DNA of 17,445 nucleotides from Spirochaetota bacterium (GTDB lineage: Bacteria; Spirochaetota; Spirochaetia; Treponematales; UBA12059), in the NCBI GenBank assembly GCA_022709445.1, contig JAKLIU010000011.1, forward strand, positions 1 to 17,445, read 5' to 3'. The notes beneath the pieces were generated by a model. That model did not search any database. It had not been told where the DNA came from and saw only the letters and a program-made list of their open reading frames with translations. Below are positions 13,719 through 17,445 of the stretch, piece after piece. The position numbers were made by a program, and so were the translations under genes. Within the stretch, counting starts at the first letter, position 1. Each line of letters opens with the position of its first letter.

Positions 13719-14456
13719 ATGGCCGATGCCGTGATACTCATCGTTGAGGACGAGGCGCTCGCCGGTCTCGAGCTCAGGGAAACCCTCGAGAAGTTCAATT
13801 ACCGCATCCCCGCCGTCATCAAGCGGGGCGAGGACGTGCCCGAGGCCATCGTGGTGCACAAGCCCGACCTGATCCTCATGGACATACGGCTCAAGGGCTT
13901 CCAGGACGGGATCGAGACCGCCTACATGGTCGGGGGCGAGTTCGAGGTGCCCTTCATCTTCCTGTCCGCGTATTCCGACGACGAGACGCTCAAGCGCGCC
14001 CTGGGCACCCGGGCCTACGGCTACCTGGTGAAGCCCTTCGACGAGAAGACCCTGCGCACCACCATCGAGCTGGCCCTGAGGCGCTCCAAGGAATTCCGGG
14101 ACCGCGACCAGGACGACTGGTACAAGACCGTGCTGTCCAATTTCCCGCGGCCGGTGCTCCTGACGGACAACTACGGCCGCATCACCTTCACCAACGAGGC
14201 GGCCAAGTCCGCCCTGCCCAGCACGGGCGACGGGCGGGTGGGGCTGGCCATCCACATGTTCTTCAACGAGCCGGCGGCGGTCACCGAGCTCCTGTCGGAC
14301 GCGGCGGCGCGCGTTCCCGGTTCCCCGCCCGCCAGCCGCTCCCTGCGGCTCAAGGCTGGCCCCGGGGAACAGATCCTGGAGGTCGGCGCGTTCAAGGACG
14401 ACGAGGGCAAGGTGACCGGCTACGTGGTATTGGTGGGAGGGGCTCCCCGGTCCTGA
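13719..14456 (+). CDS. Response regulator: CheY-like receiver plus PAS domain, no DNA-binding output
   Basis: A 245-residue cytoplasmic protein. The receiver domain spans residues 4-122, with the acidic pocket E10-D11-E12, phospho-acceptor D55 (LILMDIRL), switch residues S83 (FLSAYS) and Y100-Y102, and K105 (YLVKPFD). A short linker (123-135) leads to a PAS domain at about 136-245 (WYKTVLSNFPRPVLLTDNYGRITFTNEAA, ending in GKVTGYVVLVGG). All phosphotransfer residues are intact. There is no helix-turn-helix, GGDEF or histidine-kinase part, so output is probably by protein contact, perhaps modulated by a PAS ligand. No cognate kinase lies nearby, making it an orphan. ATG 13719 is chosen with GGAGG five bases ahead; an in-frame GTG at 13641 would add 26 residues of unlikely composition (R, S, P). 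A terminator follows. Confidence 0.93.
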   Translation: MADAVILIVEDEALAGLELRETLEKFNYRIPAVIKRGEDVPEAIVVHKPDLILMDIRLKGFQDGIETAYMVGGEFEVPFIFLSAYSDDETLKRALGTRAYGYLVKPFDEKTLRTTIELALRRSKEFRDRDQDDWYKTVLSNFPRPVLLTDNYGRITFTNEAAKSALPSTGDGRVGLAIHMFFNEPAAVTELLSDAAARVPGSPPASRSLRLKAGPGEQILEVGAFKDDEGKVTGYVVLVGGAPRS

Positions 14457-14483
14457 TCCGGCCGCGAGCCGCCGCAAAACGGA

Positions 14484-14522
14484 ACGCCCGGGAAGGCCAC
14501 GCGGCCGTCCCGGGCGTCTTTT
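14484..14522. terminator. Bidirectional intrinsic terminator between convergent genes
   Basis: ACGCCCGGGA (14484-14493) pairs with TCCCGGGCGT (14508-14517). An inner GGCC/GGCC stem closes over ACGC. On the plus strand the stem is followed by CTTTTC; on the minus strand GTTTTG follows three bases past the stem. It separates the response-regulator gene from the protease gene and can serve both. Confidence 0.85.
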
Positions 14523-14535
14523 CATGCCGGCGCCG

Positions 14536-17388
14536 TCATTTGGCGGGCAGCATCACGTACACGAATTCCCGCTCCGGGAGCAGGGTCTCGGCGGCCAGGC
14601 TGGCGAAGCCGTCGGCGTCGGCCAGGGCGATGGCTTGGCGCATCCGGGCGGGTATCTCGAAGTCCAGGCCGTACGCCACCGCGTTGGCCAGCCGGTTCAC
14701 CCACAGGTCGTTGGTCCTCAGCCTGCCGTCGTACTCGCGCTGGGCGAGGGCCTTGATCTGGTCCACGTACCTGCCGTCCAGCATGCCGGCGGCGAGCGAG
14801 GCGGCCTCGGCTCGCACCTCGGCCACCAGCTCGTCCACGCGGGCGGGGTCGCAGTCGAAGGAGACCACTACCGCGTACTGCTGCACCGGGTCCCTGGTGA
14901 AGGTTCCTTCCACGGAGACCACGTAGGTGCCCCCCAGGTCCTCGCGTATCGCGTCCAGCAGCCTGTTGTTGAAGGCTTGGGCCATGAGGGACAGGGTGCT
15001 CTCGCGCTCCCAGCTCCACTCCGCCTCCGCGGACCAGATCATCCTGACCGTGGCCCTGTCCTCCTTGGCCAGCCGGTAGTCCGTGCGGACCCCTCCGGCC
15101 GCCGCGGGGCGCAGGGGCGACTGCCATTCCGGCTCGGATTTCTCGCCAGCGGGGATGGCCCCGATGTAGGTGGCGACCAGGGACTTTGCCTGCTCCAGGT
15201 TGAAGTCCCCCACCAGGATGTAGGTGAAGTCCGACGCGTCCGCGAACAGGCCGTTCACCAGGGCGCGCACCTTGCCGAAGTCCAGGGCCTTCACCCCGGC
15301 CGCCTCGAAGGGCAGGGTCCTCGGGTTGCCGCCGAACAGGTGGGAGCTCCAGGCGGTCTCGAAGCGGTAGCCCGGTTCCTGCACGTAGGGCACGATCTGA
15401 TCGGCCAGGCGGTCGCGGAGCACCGTGAAGGCGCGGCCGTCGCCTCCCTGCTCGGCGGCGTTCAGGTACACCAGCCTCAGGAAGGTCTCCAGGGAGTCGG
15501 TCGCGGTCTCGCCGTACAGGTACTCGGCGTTCTCGCCTATGGTCCAGCCCACGCCGGCGTCCAGGGAAGCGGTCAGCTCGTCCAGCCTGGTGGCGTCCAG
15601 CCCGCCCAGGCCGCTGCCCGCGAGAAGGCTGGGGGCGAAGATGGCGGCGTAGTGGTCCTCCACGGGCAGGGACGAGTATCCGCCGCGTGACCAGGCCACG
15701 AAGCTGATGGCGTCGCGGTCGTAGGAGGTCGGCTTGAGGAGCACCCGGGCCCCGTTGGACAACAGGAGCTCGGTGACGCCGTTGGCCTGCCTGGTCTCCG
15801 AGACCACGGTCCCGGGTTCGGGCAGGTCGTCGAACAGGGAGCTGTCGTCAGTGCTCGCCAGTATGGGGTCGAGTTCGGATGCCCGGGCCCGCTCCAGCAC
15901 CGTCCCGAAGGCCTGCGCGTCCAGCAGCGCGTTGCCCGGACCGGTCTTGGCGCGCAGGGCCACGAAGCCCTCATCCGCGCCCAGGATGAGCCGTGCGGCC
16001 TCCGCCAGCTCCTCCGGCGTGATGGAATCCAGGGTGTCGGCGATGTAGACCCGCTCGTTGACCACGCCGGGCACCGGCTCGCCGTACATGAAGTTGCGGA
16101 CGTACTCGTCGGCGAAGCTGCCGCTCCTCAGGTCCTGGTCTTCTATGTCCAGGGTGCCCAGCCACTTCCTCCAGGCGTCCACGGTGCGCATGAACTCGCT
16201 CTCGGTGAAGCCGTGCCTGCGCAGGCGCTCCACCTCCATGGCCAGGTCGGAGAAGGCGTCCAGTTCGCGGCCGGGCTCCGAGGACAGCGTGAAGGCGTAG
16301 AGCCGGGTGCCGCCGTAGAAGTAGTCGTCGTCGAAGTAGGCCTCCTGCCAGGCCTTGTCCCCCGCCCGCGACACGTCCGACAGGCGGAGCTTGATGGCCT
16401 CCGCGGCGATGCGGATCTTGAGCAGTTCCACGTAGTCGCCTATGACCTTCTCGGGCACGTAGGGCACGATCTTCTCGTAGAAAATGATCGACTGCTCGAA
16501 GTCCGGGTGGAAAGTGGACACGAAGCTCATGTCCGCGCTCGGGGCCACCGGGAAGAAGGGCCGGGGCTGCTTCTTGCCGTCGCGGCTGGGGAAGGAGAAC
16601 TCGCGCTCGATGGCCATCGAGGCGGCCGCCGGGTCCAAGTCTCCCACCACGATGATCGCCATGCGCTCGGGCCGGTAGGTCCGCTCGTAGAACGCCTTGA
16701 GGCCGGCGGCGGTTGCGCCGCGGATGGAGGCCTCGGTGCCGATGGGATCGCGGTCCGCGTGCCTGGTGCCGGCCAGCATGACCGGCAGCTCACGGTTCCT
16801 GGCCAGCTCGTCCGGCCCCAGGCCCAGGCGGCGCTCCTCGAGGATCACGCCTTTTTCCTTCTCGACCTCGACCGGGTCGAAGCTGATGTCCATGGCCCAT
16901 TCCCGGAGCACCCTGAGCCCGGTCTGGAAGTGGGCCGGGTCGTCCGTGGGCATCTCCAGGGCGTAGAGGGTTTCCTCGTGCGCGGTGTATGCGTTGACCT
17001 CCGCGCCGAACTCCATGCCGATGGAGCGGAGGTAGCTGACCAGCTCGTTTTCCGGGAAACTGGCCGTGCCGTTGAAGGCCATGTGCTCCACGAAGTGCGC
17101 GTAGCCCGACTCGCCGGCTTCCTCCACCGAGGAGCCTCCGGCGACCACCAGGTACATGACGATGCGGCCGCCGGGGTTCCCGTTGGCGCGGACGTAGTAG
17201 GTCAATCCGTTGGAGAGGCTGCGCCTGGTCAGCTCGGGGGCCAGGGGCAGGGGGTCGGAGAGGGAGTACGGGCCGCCGGGAAGCTCGGTTCCCTGCGGCT
17301 GCGGCGCGCCGACGCACGAGGCGAGGGCCAGCGCCAGTACGATCGCCGCGGCCGACCGGAGCGGGCGCGGAATGTGCAGTGTTTTCAT
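14536..17388 (-). CDS. M16 family zinc metallopeptidase lipoprotein (two-half, pitrilysin/insulinase-like)
   Basis: A 950-residue exported lipoprotein protease. The N-terminus has a basic start, a hydrophobic stretch and a lipobox LASC with lipid-attached Cys at 25, so it is probably tethered in the periplasm or at the outer membrane. The zinc site is HFVEH (H98, E101 catalytic base, H102), with the third ligand in the VEKEKGVILEE segment (E178 or E184). RxxxNGLTYYVRANGNPGG, EHMAFNGTASFPENELVSYLRS and NAYTAHEETLYALEMP are classic M16 marks. The second half (from about 520) is the inactive M16 repeat, with the substrate-binding R-x6-Y pair (R815/Y822, approximate) in AIREDLGGTY. The family degrades peptides inside a clamshell chamber. 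ATG 17388 has AGGAG five to six bases upstream. It is transcribed alone as far as visible, ending at the bidirectional terminator; its promoter is not visible in the last 57 bases of the window. Confidence 0.95.
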   Translation of the reverse strand: MKTLHIPRPLRSAAAIVLALALASCVGAPQPQGTELPGGPYSLSDPLPLAPELTRRSLSNGLTYYVRANGNPGGRIVMYLVVAGGSSVEEAGESGYAHFVEHMAFNGTASFPENELVSYLRSIGMEFGAEVNAYTAHEETLYALEMPTDDPAHFQTGLRVLREWAMDISFDPVEVEKEKGVILEERRLGLGPDELARNRELPVMLAGTRHADRDPIGTEASIRGATAAGLKAFYERTYRPERMAIIVVGDLDPAAASMAIEREFSFPSRDGKKQPRPFFPVAPSADMSFVSTFHPDFEQSIIFYEKIVPYVPEKVIGDYVELLKIRIAAEAIKLRLSDVSRAGDKAWQEAYFDDDYFYGGTRLYAFTLSSEPGRELDAFSDLAMEVERLRRHGFTESEFMRTVDAWRKWLGTLDIEDQDLRSGSFADEYVRNFMYGEPVPGVVNERVYIADTLDSITPEELAEAARLILGADEGFVALRAKTGPGNALLDAQAFGTVLERARASELDPILASTDDSSLFDDLPEPGTVVSETRQANGVTELLLSNGARVLLKPTSYDRDAISFVAWSRGGYSSLPVEDHYAAIFAPSLLAGSGLGGLDATRLDELTASLDAGVGWTIGENAEYLYGETATDSLETFLRLVYLNAAEQGGDGRAFTVLRDRLADQIVPYVQEPGYRFETAWSSHLFGGNPRTLPFEAAGVKALDFGKVRALVNGLFADASDFTYILVGDFNLEQAKSLVATYIGAIPAGEKSEPEWQSPLRPAAAGGVRTDYRLAKEDRATVRMIWSAEAEWSWERESTLSLMAQAFNNRLLDAIREDLGGTYVVSVEGTFTRDPVQQYAVVVSFDCDPARVDELVAEVRAEAASLAAGMLDGRYVDQIKALAQREYDGRLRTNDLWVNRLANAVAYGLDFEIPARMRQAIALADADGFASLAAETLLPEREFVYVMLPAK

Positions 17389-17445
17389 GATTGCTCCTGT
17401 GAGTCTGCATGCGCGGCGGGACCCGGCCGGAAGGTGTTCCCCGCG

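Noticed and set aside
11329..14525. Long minus-strand frames (11329-13014 and 12789-14525) under the acyltransferase, membrane-protein and regulator genes
   Set aside because: They lie antisense to clearly recognised proteins and carry no domain or ribosome-site support.
17389..17445. Possible promoter of the M16 protease gene
   Set aside because: Only the Shine-Dalgarno is visible; no convincing -10 or -35 box is present before the window ends.

Overview
The window is chromosomal DNA from a high-G+C bacterium. Genes are tightly packed, most starts carry a clear AGGAGG-type Shine-Dalgarno, and several starts are GTG. Codons end mostly in G or C, which leaves long stop-free antisense frames under nearly every gene. 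Gene content (a bacterial XPB helicase with its partner gene, a condensation-fold acyltransferase next to a zinc-ribbon membrane protein, a receiver-PAS regulator, an M16 lipoprotein protease) fits a high-G+C member of the Spirochaetota best. That taxonomic guess is inference and no marker gene settles it. I see no rRNA, tRNA, CRISPR array, insertion sequence, phage gene or integration site.

Layout: (1) 1-3082, plus strand: the 3' end of an XPB/Rad25-type DNA helicase, a 700-residue Helicase_C_3 protein with a WYL-like tail, and a NYN ribonuclease-fold protein with an OST-HTH/LOTUS tail. The spacing (overlapping, then 1 nt) implies one operon for nucleic-acid repair or surveillance. (2) 3104-10670, minus strand: six genes, probably one operon read from a promoter near 10700. 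In transcription order they are a small five-cysteine protein, an HD-domain protein like the back half of CCA-adding enzymes, a 127-residue unknown, a DUF2007-M20 amidohydrolase fusion, a divergent GH13-like protein with an altered third catalytic region, and a secreted protein with a C-terminal DGxP repeat array. (3) 10793-13589, plus strand, divergent from block 2: a DUF554 membrane protein, a condensation/alcohol-acetyltransferase-fold enzyme, and a zinc-ribbon six-helix membrane protein. (4) 13719-14456: a receiver-PAS response regulator with its own likely promoter. (5) 14536-17388, minus strand: a large M16 zinc-metallopeptidase lipoprotein, separated from block 4 by a strong bidirectional terminator.

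How the genes work together: block 1 reads as a functional unit, a helicase plus its accessory protein plus an RNA/DNA-processing NYN protein. Block 2 looks co-transcribed but has no obvious common pathway. The acyltransferase and zinc-ribbon membrane protein of block 3 are translationally close and may form a membrane-lipid or ester-forming pair. The most interesting items are the helicase/partner/NYN cluster, the GH13-like protein lacking the usual glutamate, the DUF2007-M20 fusion, the secreted repeat protein, and the AT-rich divergent promoter node at 10698-10724. None is proven to be a new system.
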